In this document: positions 1 to 8,584 of the stretch, piece by piece
How positions within the stretch are numbered: the stretch's first letter is position 1
Layout: each line of letters begins with the position of its first letter
DNA from: Streptomyces graminofaciens
GTDB taxonomy: Bacteria; Actinomycetota; Actinomycetes; Streptomycetales; Streptomycetaceae
NCBI RefSeq assembly: GCF_030294945.1
Contig: NZ_AP018448.1
Location: 744,001 to 808,000 of the forward strand
Direction of reading: 5' to 3'
DNA length: 64,000 nucleotides
Made by a program: the position numbers and the translations under genes
Notes under the pieces: model-generated
The model's input: the letters and a program-made list of their open reading frames with translations, nothing else
Told to the model about the DNA's origin: nothing
Database searches by the model: none

Positions 1-179
1 CCCCTCCCGTGTTGTTGATGATCCGGGGGGGTGGTGTCACCGGGCCCGGAGGCATCGACGGACCGCTGATGTGGGGCTTGAGCACCGGCTTCACCCCGGC
101 CGGAAGAGCTCTCCGTAACATGGATGTGGCAGCTCGTTGCCGTGGCAGGCCGGACGAGCCTGAGCGCAGGGGCCTGCAC

Positions 180-775
180 GTGATCGACACCGGCGGCATC
201 GACGTCTTCCTCGGCCTGGACGTCGGCAAGGGCGAACACGATCGCCAAGCTGGAGATGATCGTCGGACGCGACGACGACCCGGCCGGCGAGGCCACCAGG
301 GTCACCAACCTGCTCCATGGCCCGCTGACCCACATCCATCCGTCCCCGGAGCGGGTGCTCCGAGGAACTCCCGGAGGCCCACCCTCTTTCCAAAGTCCTG
401 ACGTCCATGCCGGGAATCGGCGTCAGGACCGGAGCACGGATCCTCATCGAGGTCGGCGACGGCACCACCTTCCCCACCACCCACCACCTCGCCGCCCACA
501 CCGGCCTCACCCCCGCGACCCGCAGTTCAGGCTCGTCGATCCACGGCGAACAGCCATCCAGGCGAGGAAACAAGCAGCTCAAGAGCGCTTCCGTCCCTCC
601 GCGTTCACCGCCCTCAGCGACCCGGCATCGCGGGCCCAGTACGACAAGAAGATCACCCAAGGCAAGCACCACACCCAAGCCCTGCTGTGCCCCGCCCGCC
701 GCCGGGCCGACGTCCTCTTCGCCATGCCCCACGACGGAATCTTCCACGAACCCCAGGCACCCGGAGCGGGCTGAA
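180..775 (+). pseudogene. Broken IS110-family transposase
   Basis: The N-terminal piece from GTG 180 reads VFLGLDVGKGEH, typical of the DEDD start of IS110 transposases. After an internal deletion the frame changes. From about 407 the sequence reads MPGIGVRTGARILIEVG and then SSGSSIHGEQPSRRGNKQLK, the transposase_20 signature of the IS110 C-terminus. A second frame change follows before DPASRAQYDKK and the HHTQALLC end. An intact member has about 400 residues; only roughly half remains, in three frames. It cannot make a working enzyme. Confidence 0.85.
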
Positions 776-805
776 GGCAACCAGACCCGTCTGCGAGCGA
801 AACCC

Positions 806-1051
806 CTACATCTTGTGAACCTCCACGGAGAACCCCTCCGCAAGGACGGAGTCCAGGTGCTCCGCATGCGCACCGAACCATTGGCGAGTGTCGGCGAACG
901 GTGCCGTCAGTTCGACGAGCACGTAATCCTCGGAACCATCAGTCGGCCCACCACAAACGCAGCAACGGAGGCGCTGGCTCACCACGCCCGTCCACTCTCG
1001 TCCGCCCCCGCCCACTGCCACCGTCTGATCATCAACATCCATGCGGCACAT
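806..1051 (-). CDS. Small hypothetical protein or gene fragment
   Basis: The reading frame gives about 81 residues with a CVCGG motif followed by an acidic, well-structured C-terminus ending FSVEVHKM. Codon use looks coding here, whereas the upstream extension of the same open frame is Arg/Pro-rich and looks non-coding. I do not recognise the family. The single C-x-C could be half of a metal site. It may be the tail of a longer gene whose start was lost when the upstream repeat arrived. Confidence 0.35.
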   Translation of the reverse strand: MCRMDVDDQTVAVGGGGREWTGVVSQRLRCCVCGGPTDGSEDYVLVELTAPFADTRQWFGAHAEHLDSVLAEGFSVEVHKM

Positions 1052-1281
1052 CGTTCCAGACGCCCTGAAGCAGAACCCATCCACCTTGGCCAAGGAGACA
1101 GGGGCACCCCCCCCACGCACGGTCCCGGAACACCTGCCGTCCGGTCGCCCGCCAGAAGCGCAGCTGGTTTCATCCGGCTCCGGCCACTCCGTGAAGCACG
1201 TCCGGTTGCCCAGCGCAGGGGCAGGGCCAAGGCAAGGCGTACGGCCCGCCGGCCGCGAATGTGGCTGACACTCCAGTGGCG

Positions 1282-1392
1282 CACTACGTGGTTCCACGGA
1301 TGCAGCTTCAAGGGGCGATAGGCCAGCGTCAGCCAGGTACCGGGGGTTTGCGGTGCACGAGTCCGCGGGCCCGGCGAACCTCTCTGCGACCA
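1282..1392. repeat. Copy A of a ~110-bp dispersed repeat
   Basis: This stretch is about 80-85% identical to 2267-2375 in the same orientation. Both contain the block TGCACGAGTCCGCGGGCCC. The two copies bracket the gene at 1412-2152. On the minus strand both can be read as similar peptides (LTLAYRPLK, LTLADRLLK), suggesting remnants of one coding element, but I cannot name it. Confidence 0.7.
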
Positions 1393-1411
1393 TCTGGGAG
1401 GAGAGCCAGAG

Positions 1412-2152
1412 ATGAGCGACAACCAGCCGGCCCCATGCGGCGGGCAACTCCAGCAGGCCGAGGCACCGCAGGGGGTTCCGCCGCAGACCCCAGCGCCGGG
1501 CGGCGGCAAGAGAAAGGCCGGCATCTTCATCGGCTCAATCGCGGTGCTCGCCGTCATCGGTATGGGTGTGTTCTTCACCATCGGTGGATCGGGCGACTCG
1601 CACATCGCCGATGACGGGGCGCACAAACTGTCGGCGCCCCGGACGATCCTCGACGGGAGGTACAAGAGGGTCAGCGCCCAGAGCGACTCGCTGACGGAGA
1701 ATGAGATCAAGGAATTCGAGTCGTGGGGGGTCCATGACCCCAGGGACGTCACTGCCGTCTACACCACGGAATCGGGCATCACCACGATCGCCGTGACGGT
1801 CTCGGGCTTCTACGGCACCATCGACGATCCGGAGAGGGCCGTCGACGCGATGTACGCCAAGCTGAAGGCGCAGTCGGAGAAGGATTCCGGCCACGGCAAA
1901 CTCGTAGGCAGCCTGAAGGAGTTCAAGCCATCCGACTTCGAGAACGGCATCATGAAATGCCAGCAGACCGAGACCATCGACGTGGTGACAAAGACATACG
2001 CGTTCTGCATCTGGGGTGACCACAGCACGCTCAGCTATGTCACGTCGTACGACCCGGTCTCGCTCGGCGCCGTCTCTTGGAACTCCATGTCGCTGGAGGA
2101 CGCCGCCGATCTGACCGCCAAAGTCCGCAAAGATGTGCGAGTCAGGGCCTGA
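1412..2152 (+). CDS. Membrane-anchored hypothetical protein
   Basis: A 246-residue protein. It starts with a Pro/Gln-rich cytoplasmic stretch (about 1-33), then one transmembrane helix (about 36-56, IFIGSIAVLAVIGMGVFF), then an extracytoplasmic domain of about 190 residues with two conserved-looking cysteines (MKCQQT and AFCIWG). This layout is common among Streptomyces surface-exposed hypothetical proteins. A good ribosome site, GGGAGGAG, lies 8 bases before ATG 1412 and fixes the start. There is no enzyme motif. It is monocistronic and sits between the two copies of a dispersed repeat. Confidence 0.8.
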   Translation: MSDNQPAPCGGQLQQAEAPQGVPPQTPAPGGGKRKAGIFIGSIAVLAVIGMGVFFTIGGSGDSHIADDGAHKLSAPRTILDGRYKRVSAQSDSLTENEIKEFESWGVHDPRDVTAVYTTESGITTIAVTVSGFYGTIDDPERAVDAMYAKLKAQSEKDSGHGKLVGSLKEFKPSDFENGIMKCQQTETIDVVTKTYAFCIWGDHSTLSYVTSYDPVSLGAVSWNSMSLEDAADLTAKVRKDVRVRA

Positions 2153-2266
2153 TTGGGCACCGCCGTATCGGGCCGCACCGCGCACCTCGGCAGAACCCGA
2201 CCCACATGGCCGTCACCGAGGCAGGGCACCGAATCCGCATGGTCGCGTGGTCGCGTGGTCGCGTGG

Positions 2267-2375
2267 ACTACGCGGTTTCACGGATGTCACTTCAAGAGGC
2301 GATCTGCCAAGGTCAGCAGGGTACGGGGGTTGCGGTGCACGAGTCCGCGGGCCCACCGAACCCCTCTGCGGCGCA
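2267..2375. repeat. Copy B of the ~110-bp dispersed repeat
   Basis: Direct repeat partner of 1282-1392. Its right edge abuts an HxlR regulator remnant, so its arrival or a recombination at it probably removed the rest of that regulator. Confidence 0.7.
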
Positions 2376-2473
2376 CCGGTGTTGCGGACGATCGCCTCGA
2401 AACGGTGGTTGCCCCAGAAGAGTTCGCGCACCGCGAGCAGCGCCCACTTCTCGCCCACCACGTGGAGCCCAGC
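2376..2473 (-). pseudogene. HxlR-family regulator, internal fragment
   Basis: The minus strand reads HVVGEKWALLAVRELFWG and then NHRFEAIVRNTG, the hallmark of the first helices of the HxlR/DUF24 winged-helix domain. Neither the usual Cys-containing N-terminus nor the recognition helix is present: both sides run into unrelated sequence. An HxlR gene divergent from an MFS exporter is a common arrangement, so this was probably the repressor of the exporter at 2537. Confidence 0.7.
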
Positions 2474-2536
2474 GGCGGCGGAACAGGGGCGTCGGAACAG
2501 GGGCGACCGCGCAATGCGACCACATCATGACCGCCC

Positions 2537-4084
2537 ATGCGGACAGGGTTGGCATTTCAAACTCGCCAGGCTACGTTGCCGCTCGTGATAGTTGGAGATT
2601 CAAACTCACTAGCTTTCGGGCGGGCCACCGTCTGGATCGTCTCGGTCGGCGTCTTCGTAGTGAACCTGGACCTGTTCATCGTAAATGTGGCGGTCCCCGC
2701 CCTCAGCAGCTCCTTCGACGGTACCTCGCTCGCCTCGCTGTCCTGGGTACTCAACGCCTACGCGATCATCTTCGCCGCGCTGCTCGTCGTGGCCGGCCGG
2801 CTCGCCGACCGGTACGGACACCGCCGCGGCTTCCTCCTCGGACTCGCGCTCTTCACCGCTGCCTCCGCACTCTGCGCCGTCGCCCCCGGTGCCGGCTGGC
2901 TGATCGCCGCCCGGGCGCTGCAGGCCGCCGGAGCCGCCGCCCTCATGCCGACATCGCTCGCGCTGCTGCTCGACAACACCCCGCCCGAACGCCGCCCCCG
3001 GGCCATCCGGGGATGGGCGGCCATCGGCGGTGTAGCGGCCGGTCTGGGGCCTGTGGCCGGTGGACTGCTCGTCGAGGCCGACTGGCGCTGGGTGTTCCTC
3101 GTCAATGTGCCGGTCGGCCTGGCCGGTCTGGTAGCCGGAGCGCGGCTGCTGCCCGACCCCCGCCCGGACCGCGAAGGACCGCTGCCGGACCTCGTGGGGG
3201 CTGCCCTGCTCACCCTCGGGATCGGCGCGCTGGCTCTCGGTCTGGTCAAGGCCGATGCCTGGGGCTGGAGTTCGCCCGGTGTCGTCGGCGCACTCGCCGC
3301 CGTGGTCGTTCTCGGCGCGGCCTTCTGGCTGCGGTCGGCGCGCCACGCCGCGCCGGTCGTCGAACTGCCTCTGCTGCGCATCCCTGCCTTCACCGCCGCC
3401 ACCGTCGCGGCGCTGCTCTTCACCGTTGCCTTTGCCGCGATGCTGCTCACCTCCGTGCTGTGGTGCCAGCAGGTCTGGAACTACTCGGCGATCCAGACGG
3501 GCCTGGCGATCGCACCGGGACCGCTGGTCGTACCCGTGCTCGCCATGACCCTGGGACCGGTCGTGCAGCGATTTGGCGCGGGACGGACGGCCGCACTCGG
3601 TTGCCTGCTGTTCGCCGGAGGTCTCGTCTGGTGGGTTCTCGCACTCGGTAGGGATCCGCAGTACTCGACCGCGTTCCTCCCCGGCATGCTGATCACCGGC
3701 ATCGGAGTGGGCTTCGCCCTGCCGACCCTGGTTGGCGCGGCCGCCGCAGCTCTCCCGCCGCACCGCTTCGCCACCGGGTCGGCCATCACCACGATGGCCC
3801 GCCAGACAGGTTCCGTACTGGGCGTCGCGGTCACAGTCACTCTCCTCGGTGAACCCCGCACCGCCCACGCTGTACTTACCGGGTTCCGTCACGGCTGGAC
3901 AGCGGCTGCGGCGGCCGCCGGGATCGCAGCCTTGGCGGCGCTCGCTCTGCGCCGACCCGCAGCCGCTACGCCTCAGCGCTCAGTGGGAAAGCCGGTCGCG
4001 GAGCCCGATAACGGTACGTACGGCGATGGCGCCTCGGGCCACGCCGCCGGTGGATCTACGACCCGGCGGCTGAGGAGGTTTTGA
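2537..4084 (+). CDS. MFS drug exporter, DHA2 (EmrB/QacA-like), 14 TM
   Basis: Up to 515 residues, the usual length of 14-TM DHA2 proton antiporters that export hydrophobic drugs. The first helix holds VNLDLFIVNVAVPAL (motif D1-like). The 2-3 loop has GRLADRYGHRRG (motif A), and helix 5 has GWAAIGGVAAGLGPVAGG (motif C, the antiporter signature). The start is uncertain: ATG 2537 or GTG 2585 are both in frame and neither has a clear ribosome site. The C-terminal tail is polar and poorly conserved. The gene lies beside a destroyed HxlR regulator, so it may be expressed without repression. Confidence 0.9.
   Translation: MRTGLAFQTRQATLPLVIVGDSNSLAFGRATVWIVSVGVFVVNLDLFIVNVAVPALSSSFDGTSLASLSWVLNAYAIIFAALLVVAGRLADRYGHRRGFLLGLALFTAASALCAVAPGAGWLIAARALQAAGAAALMPTSLALLLDNTPPERRPRAIRGWAAIGGVAAGLGPVAGGLLVEADWRWVFLVNVPVGLAGLVAGARLLPDPRPDREGPLPDLVGAALLTLGIGALALGLVKADAWGWSSPGVVGALAAVVVLGAAFWLRSARHAAPVVELPLLRIPAFTAATVAALLFTVAFAAMLLTSVLWCQQVWNYSAIQTGLAIAPGPLVVPVLAMTLGPVVQRFGAGRTAALGCLLFAGGLVWWVLALGRDPQYSTAFLPGMLITGIGVGFALPTLVGAAAAALPPHRFATGSAITTMARQTGSVLGVAVTVTLLGEPRTAHAVLTGFRHGWTAAAAAAGIAALAALALRRPAAATPQRSVGKPVAEPDNGTYGDGASGHAAGGSTTRRLRRF
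2555..2607. promoter_or_regulatory. Direct repeat TTCAAACTC, candidate HxlR operator
   Basis: TTCAAACTC occurs at 2556-2564 and again at 2599-2607, in the gap between the HxlR remnant and the exporter. Paired short sites like this suit a winged-helix dimer. Operator function is inferred from position only. Confidence 0.35.
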
Positions 4085-4189
4085 GTTGCCGTTCAGGGTC
4101 CTGCAGCGAACGCCCGCCTGAGGCAAGGCGGTCTGTTCGCCGGGGCCTGGCCTGGGGCGCTGTTGATCGCCGTCACGTCCAGCGGATGC

Positions 4190-4430
4190 TGGGGGTTGGG
4201 GGGTGCAGTTCCAGTCGCCGTGGAAGCGGTGCCGGGTGATCGGCAGGGCGGCGATCTCGTCGTCACTGATCTGGATGCCGGTGGGGTACGGGTTGGTGTC
4301 GAGTTCGGCGTGCACTGTCAGGCCGGTTTGGCGGCAGTCGCAACGATGCTCTCGACGATGACTCCATGTGTGGTCAGAGGCCTTCCACGCCAGTTCATGG
4401 TGATGTGGAGGTGACGTGGGAGAACCGCCT
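4190..4430 (-). pseudogene. ISAzo13-type transposase, C-terminal fragment
   Basis: In two adjoining minus-strand frames the sequence reads MNWRGRPLTTHGVIVE, then TVHAELDTNPYPTGIQ and RHRFHGDWN, the conserved C-terminal end of ISAzo13-family transposases. There is a frameshift near 4320. Just upstream RRFSHV corresponds to the usual EHRLFSH motif, at which a group II intron remnant begins. Confidence 0.7.
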
Positions 4431-4600
4431 GTGGTGAAGTCGGCCCAGAGCGCGGTCTCGTCTTTCGACCGAGCCCTTTCTCCGGGCCGCTTCCCGCACC
4501 CCGGCGTGCCACTCTCGCGGCACCGGGCGCTCCATAAGTCCCGTCCGGCTGTTGATGATTGTCTTCAACCGGCGGTTTGCCAGGGAGAAGGGATGGCTGT
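4431..4600 (-). ncRNA. Group II intron 3' end (domains V and VI), remnant
   Basis: On the minus strand 4532-4496 folds as a domain V hairpin. GAGC is followed by CCCGGTGCCGC, a GAGA tetraloop, GTGGCA, a 2-base CG bulge and CCGGG. This has the length (about 37 nt), the GNRA loop and the 2-nt bulge that define domain V. The next ~60 nt form a second stem with GGCCC/GGGCC, which suits domain VI, ending near 4431. The downstream sequence is the ISAzo13 transposase, so the intron seems to have sat inside that gene. No reverse transcriptase remains upstream. This was identified by eye only. Confidence 0.55.
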
Positions 4601-4604
4601 CCCT

Positions 4605-5045
4605 CGGCCGATGCGGGCGCAGGCCGGGGACCGGTAGGGTGCCGTGGCCCCCTACCGGCAGGCCGCCGACCACGGCGACGTACGTTCTGAGCGACTTGGG
4701 CACGAGGCGGGTACTCGAAAGGCTTTGGCCGTACGGCCTGGATCCGGACGGTACGCCGACGCCCCGATGGTGATCGCCGTAGCCAAGGTGGGCCACCACC
4801 GCCGCACACCGTCGGCCGGAGCACGGGCGCCTCCCGTTCCGGACGTGTGGCGCTGTCCCAGCGGCTGACCACGGCTCTCTCCTCCGTCGTCGCCCTGCGC
4901 CTGGTCCCCAGACTGGGCGCGCGTTCACGAAGGCCGACGACTCCCACACGCCCGCCGGGGGCGATGCCGTGGTGGAGGTCGTGGCGGGCACCACCCGGCA
5001 CACGGTCGTCACCGTGGTACGCCTGCGCTGACCCGCGACAGGTCC
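4605..5045. other. Stretch without a convincing gene
   Basis: About 440 bases with only short GC-rich frames that look non-coding. The last 75 bases on the plus strand (to the TGA near 5031) translate to an Ala/Val-rich tail that could be the very end of a lost gene. Nothing else was recognised. Confidence 0.5.
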
Positions 5046-5051
5046 ATGTGG

Positions 5052-5255
5052 TCAGACCACGCACGAGCCCAAGCGGGGTGGGATGTGGGTGTCGATCCCG
5101 TCCTGCGTACAGCCGGTGATGTCGAACAACAGGCCATCCAGCGGACCGCCGACCAGTTCGGCGTAGGCGCGGCCGGGGCGTGGGCCGGGGTGGGGGTCGT
5201 CCGCGTCGTGGCCGTAGACCCGGCCGCGCAGCAGCTGCTCATCGTCGCTGTCCAT
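5052..5255 (-). CDS. Small acidic hypothetical protein
   Basis: A 67-residue protein beginning MDSDDEQLLRGR with the core YAELVGGPLDGLLFDITG. I recall similar short Streptomyces proteins with this GGPLDGLLLDITGW-type core, with no known function. GGGAGG lies 9 bases before ATG 5255, so I prefer this start over the longer open frame. A fragment that seems to derive from a related gene (SGPLDGLLL) occurs at 17775-17815. Confidence 0.55.
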   Translation of the reverse strand: MDSDDEQLLRGRVYGHDADDPHPGPRPGRAYAELVGGPLDGLLFDITGCTQDGIDTHIPPRLGSCVV

Positions 5256-5612
5256 GCCGTCCAGCCTCCCAGCCGCCACCGACAACGAGGGCTTGCCCAG
5301 GAACTCCTGGGCAAGCCCCGGACCGGCTGGGAAGGCTTGGCCGGGTCTGGCACGGAAGCGTCCGAGCCAACCGTCGGCCTTCGACGCGGGCGGCGCCTCC
5401 TGCTGCTCCTGGTGCTCGCGCTCGTCCTGTCCGGCCGGGCATGCCGCCTCGATGGCCCGCGTATCCACGCGTCGCACGCACACGCCCATCGCAGGCGCTG
5501 ACCTGCCGTGGTCGACGCTACGCGCGGCGCGACCTGGCCCGGGGTCAGGGTCAGGGTCAGCGAGCCTGAATTCGTACGCCTGCCCGATTGTGGATCACCT
5601 AAAGTACGCGGC

Positions 5613-6350
5613 ATGACGCTGCAACTTGTTCAGGTGAACTTCAAGGCCCGGGACGACTCGGCGCTCGGCCGGTTCTGGGCGGAGGTGCTCGGCTGGGGTC
5701 TTTCCAGCGAAGGGCCCGGCGTCACCAACCTGGAACCCGTGGGCTTCGACTGGCCGGACCCGTCCGCCGTCTGCATCGATCTCGTCCGCGTCCCGGACCC
5801 GGAGACGGTGAAGTACCGCGTGCACATCGAGCTCGCCACCACCTCCGACGCCCATCAGGCGGAGTTGGTCGCACGTCTGAAGGAGCTCGGGGCGACGCCC
5901 GCCGATGTGGGCCCGGGCGACGCGCCGTGGACGGTGATGGCCGACCCGGAAGGCAACGTGTTCAGCGTCCTGGAGCCCCGAGAGCTCTACCGGGACACCG
6001 GGCCGATAGCCGCCGTGGTTGTCGACTGCGCCGACCCAAGAACCATGGCCCGGTTCTGGGGCGAAGCAATCGACTGGACCGTCCACGAGCTGACCGACGA
6101 CCGCGCCCTGCTGCGCTCCGTCAAGGGTGTCGGGCCGTACTTGGAGTTCCGCCGTACGCCCGACGACGAGGTCGTATGGACCCGCGTCCATCTCGACGTG
6201 ATGTCCGACCCCGTCGAGGATCAGGCGAGGGAGGTCGCCCGGCTCGAGGGCCTCGGCGCGATACGGGCGGACGTGGGTCAGGGTGACGTCTCCTGGGTCG
6301 TCCTGGCCGACCCGGCGGGGAACGAGTTCTGCGTCCTCGGCCGGGGCTGA
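5613..6350 (+). CDS. Two-domain VOC (glyoxalase-like) protein
   Basis: A 245-residue protein made of two tandem glyoxalase-like halves. The first (about 1-118) begins LVQVNFKARDDSALGRFWAEVLGW and ends DPEGNVFSVLEP. The second (about 124-245) repeats the pattern with VVVDCADPRTMARFWGEAI and ends DPAGNEFCVLGRG. This is the Glyoxalase_6 arrangement. Such proteins bind or modify small molecules or act as antibiotic-binding resistance proteins; the substrate cannot be told from sequence. The gene is monocistronic, convergent with the nicotinamidase gene, with a shared hairpin between them. Confidence 0.9.
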   Translation: MTLQLVQVNFKARDDSALGRFWAEVLGWGLSSEGPGVTNLEPVGFDWPDPSAVCIDLVRVPDPETVKYRVHIELATTSDAHQAELVARLKELGATPADVGPGDAPWTVMADPEGNVFSVLEPRELYRDTGPIAAVVVDCADPRTMARFWGEAIDWTVHELTDDRALLRSVKGVGPYLEFRRTPDDEVVWTRVHLDVMSDPVEDQAREVARLEGLGAIRADVGQGDVSWVVLADPAGNEFCVLGRG

Positions 6351-6468
6351 CGCGGAAGTCCGTCCGCGCCCTCATGGCGGTGCGCCAGCGCGCGGCGCCG
6401 GGCCCCGCCCTCCCCGGCCACCAACTCACGACAGCCTGCCCCACGCATACGGCAGGAAAGCCCTAGAA

Positions 6469-6505
6469 GTGCGCCCTGTCACTGTTTCTCGGCGGCAGGG
6501 CGCAC
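6469..6505. terminator. Hairpin between convergent genes
   Basis: GTGCGCCCTG at 6469-6478 pairs perfectly with CAGGGCGCAC at 6496-6505. It lies between two convergent stop codons, so it probably serves as a bidirectional terminator. Confidence 0.6.
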
Positions 6506-6544
6506 CACAGTTCGCTCCGGTCCGGGCCAGGCCTGGTGCGGGGA

Positions 6545-7147
6545 CTACTGCGGTAGGGGTGCCTCGCCGGATACGGCGATACCTGCCTGGTGGAAGTCGT
6601 CCACGGCTGCGGCTGTCGTGTCGGGTGCGACTCCGACGGAGTAGTCCAGGCGTACCCGTGCGCGGAAGCCGGCCTTCACCGCGTCCAGCGCAGTGGCACG
6701 AACGCAGTGGTCCGTGGCGATGCCCACCACGTCGACGTCGTCGACCCCGTGGGTGCGCAGCCAGTCCGCGAGGGGGGTTCCTTCTTCGTCGGCTCCTTCG
6801 AAGCCGCTCTTGGATGCGCTGTGGGCGCCTTTGTAGAAGACGGCGTCGACCTTTCCGCCGGTGACGGCGGGGGCGAAGTGGGGGTGGAATTCGCTGCCTT
6901 CGTTTCCTGCCACGCAGTGGACGGGGAAGCTGTCCTTGAAGTCCGGGGTCTCGGAGAAGTGACCTCCCGGGTCGATGTGGTGGTCGCGGGTGGCGACGAT
7001 GTACTGGTAGTCACGGCCCGCGGTCTGCTCCACCAGGTCGGCGATCTTGGTAGCGATCCGCGCACCGCCCTGTACGGGGATACTGCCTCCTTCACAGAAG
7101 TCGTTCTGCACGTCCACGACGATCAAGCCTCGGCTCACCATGGCCAC
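6545..7147 (-). CDS. pncA: Nicotinamidase (isochorismatase fold)
   Basis: A 200-residue cytoplasmic enzyme predicted to hydrolyse nicotinamide to nicotinate and ammonia in NAD salvage. The triad is visible as D12 (VDVQNDF), K106 (VFYKG) and C148 (ATDHCVRAT). Metal ligands match D55, H57, H63 (TRDHHIDPGGHF) and H77 (PVHC). Length and motif order agree with PncA. The start at 7147 gives MAMVSRGLIVVDVQ; an internal Met at 3 is possible. It is a single gene, convergent with the VOC gene. Confidence 0.92.
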   Translation of the reverse strand: MAMVSRGLIVVDVQNDFCEGGSIPVQGGARIATKIADLVEQTAGRDYQYIVATRDHHIDPGGHFSETPDFKDSFPVHCVAGNEGSEFHPHFAPAVTGGKVDAVFYKGAHSASKSGFEGADEEGTPLADWLRTHGVDDVDVVGIATDHCVRATALDAVKAGFRARVRLDYSVGVAPDTTAAAVDDFHQAGIAVSGEAPLPQ

Positions 7148-7311
7148 CCTTCATCACGACGGAACACCCCCCTGCGTTCTACCGGCCCTCGCACGCCCCC
7201 GGGGACATAGGCGGCTGCGTTCACCCACACGGCCCATGGTCTTCACCGCAGGAACGATTCGCATTCGTCGAAGGCCATACCGCGCTCAGAGCCGGTGCCC
7301 TCTGTCTGGTG

Positions 7312-8550
7312 TCACCGCACCGGCGACGCGGCGGCGCCGGCCAGAGGCCCCGTCAGCCAGAGGCCCCGCCGGCCAGCTGCGGCGGGTTGGGCAGGTCGGT
7401 TCTGCGATGCTTCTAGCGCCCGGGCCTTGCAGTCGTCGCACAGGTACGGGTGGCTGTCCCCGCGGCCCCATTCGACCGCGGTGCCGGCCTTCCACCGGCC
7501 GTCGGTGAACTTGGTCCCGCAGTCCCCGCACACCGGGCACTGGGCCTCGCGTTCGGCTGCTTCCTGCGCTTGGCGGCGCCGCGCGGCTTCGGCGCGGCGG
7601 GCGAGGGTGGCATCCCGGCGAGGGTTGCCGATCGCGTCCCAGAGGTTCTGGCGGTCCTCCCGGCCGAAGCGCCGGAACGCGGGCCCGCCACCCCGTGCTC
7701 CCGCAGCCGCTCCAGCGTCGTCGCCACGATCCGCATCTTCGCACCGCAGGAGTGGAAGCCACCCCAGCTGTTCCAGTCGCCCTGACAGTGCTCGCGGGTG
7801 AGTTCGGCGACCCGCTCCATCTCCTTCCATGCGGTCCGCTTGCCGACCTGGTGAAAGACGAGCAGGACCGGCCGGTGCGACGCGTCGCCCCACCGGGGAT
7901 CGCGCGCACTCCAACGGGTGCGCCACATCGGCTTGTCCTGGCCGTCGCTGTCCTTCACCTTGCGGCGGAAGTGGCCCATGTACTTATCGAACTTCAAGGC
8001 GATGACCGGGGCTTCCTCGGTGCGGTCGTCGGCCTCGACGAACAACAGCGCCAGCCCGGCCTCCGGCCCGATGAGGACGATGTCGGCCCACGCACATCCC
8101 ACGCCCGGGTTCTTCCACGCGCCCGTCGCCGGGAGGGCGACTTCGGTGGCCTAGGAGGTGATGGCGCCAATCCCGTCGGGCGCGGCCACACAGGCCCGGG
8201 CGGCCGCGGCGTCTTCGGCCGGCTCACCGGCCACCAGGTCCAGGCCGGGCTTCGGACGGATCATCGCAATCACGGTCTCGTTCACCGTCATCGGTCACCG
8301 TGGCCACCTCATCATCCGGACGGCGGCACGCCGCGAAAGTGCGTCGGCCCGGGCAGCGGTGAGCGCGGCGAGGGCCAAAGTGCCCACGTCCCACTCCCAG
8401 CGATGACAGGGGTCGGGTAGGAGAACTGCGTCCAGGCCTCCGGGCCGTTGGTCCTGCGGTCCCGCTCGGTCACCTGGCCGGTCGACATCCGCCGGAACAT
8501 CCGCCGCTTGAGCAGGTACTCCTGACCGCGTAGCCGGGCCTCGGCCACTT
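7312..8550 (-). pseudogene. Replic_Relax (replication-relaxation) family protein, broken
   Basis: Pieces of one protein lie in different minus-strand frames. Around 8300-8160 one reads MTVNETVIAMIRPKPGLDL to GIGAITS, then an in-frame TAG, then ATEVALPATGAWKNPGVG. The frame continues to KFDKYMGHFRRKVKDSDG and MWRTRW. Near 7690 a frameshift moves the reading to NLWDAIGNPRRDATLARR and a C-terminal zinc-like part with CPVCGDCGTKFTDGRWKAG and YLCDDCKARAL. This matches my memory of actinomycete proteins annotated as replication-relaxation family, usually found on integrative elements. With a nonsense codon and at least two shifts it is inactive. Confidence 0.7.
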
Positions 8551-8584
8551 CAGGGGCGCCTCCTGCCGCCCGCTGAGATGCGGG

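Noticed and set aside
2609..3892. Minus-strand open frame of 427 codons
   Set aside because: Antisense to the MFS exporter; Arg/Gly-rich shadow typical of high-GC DNA.
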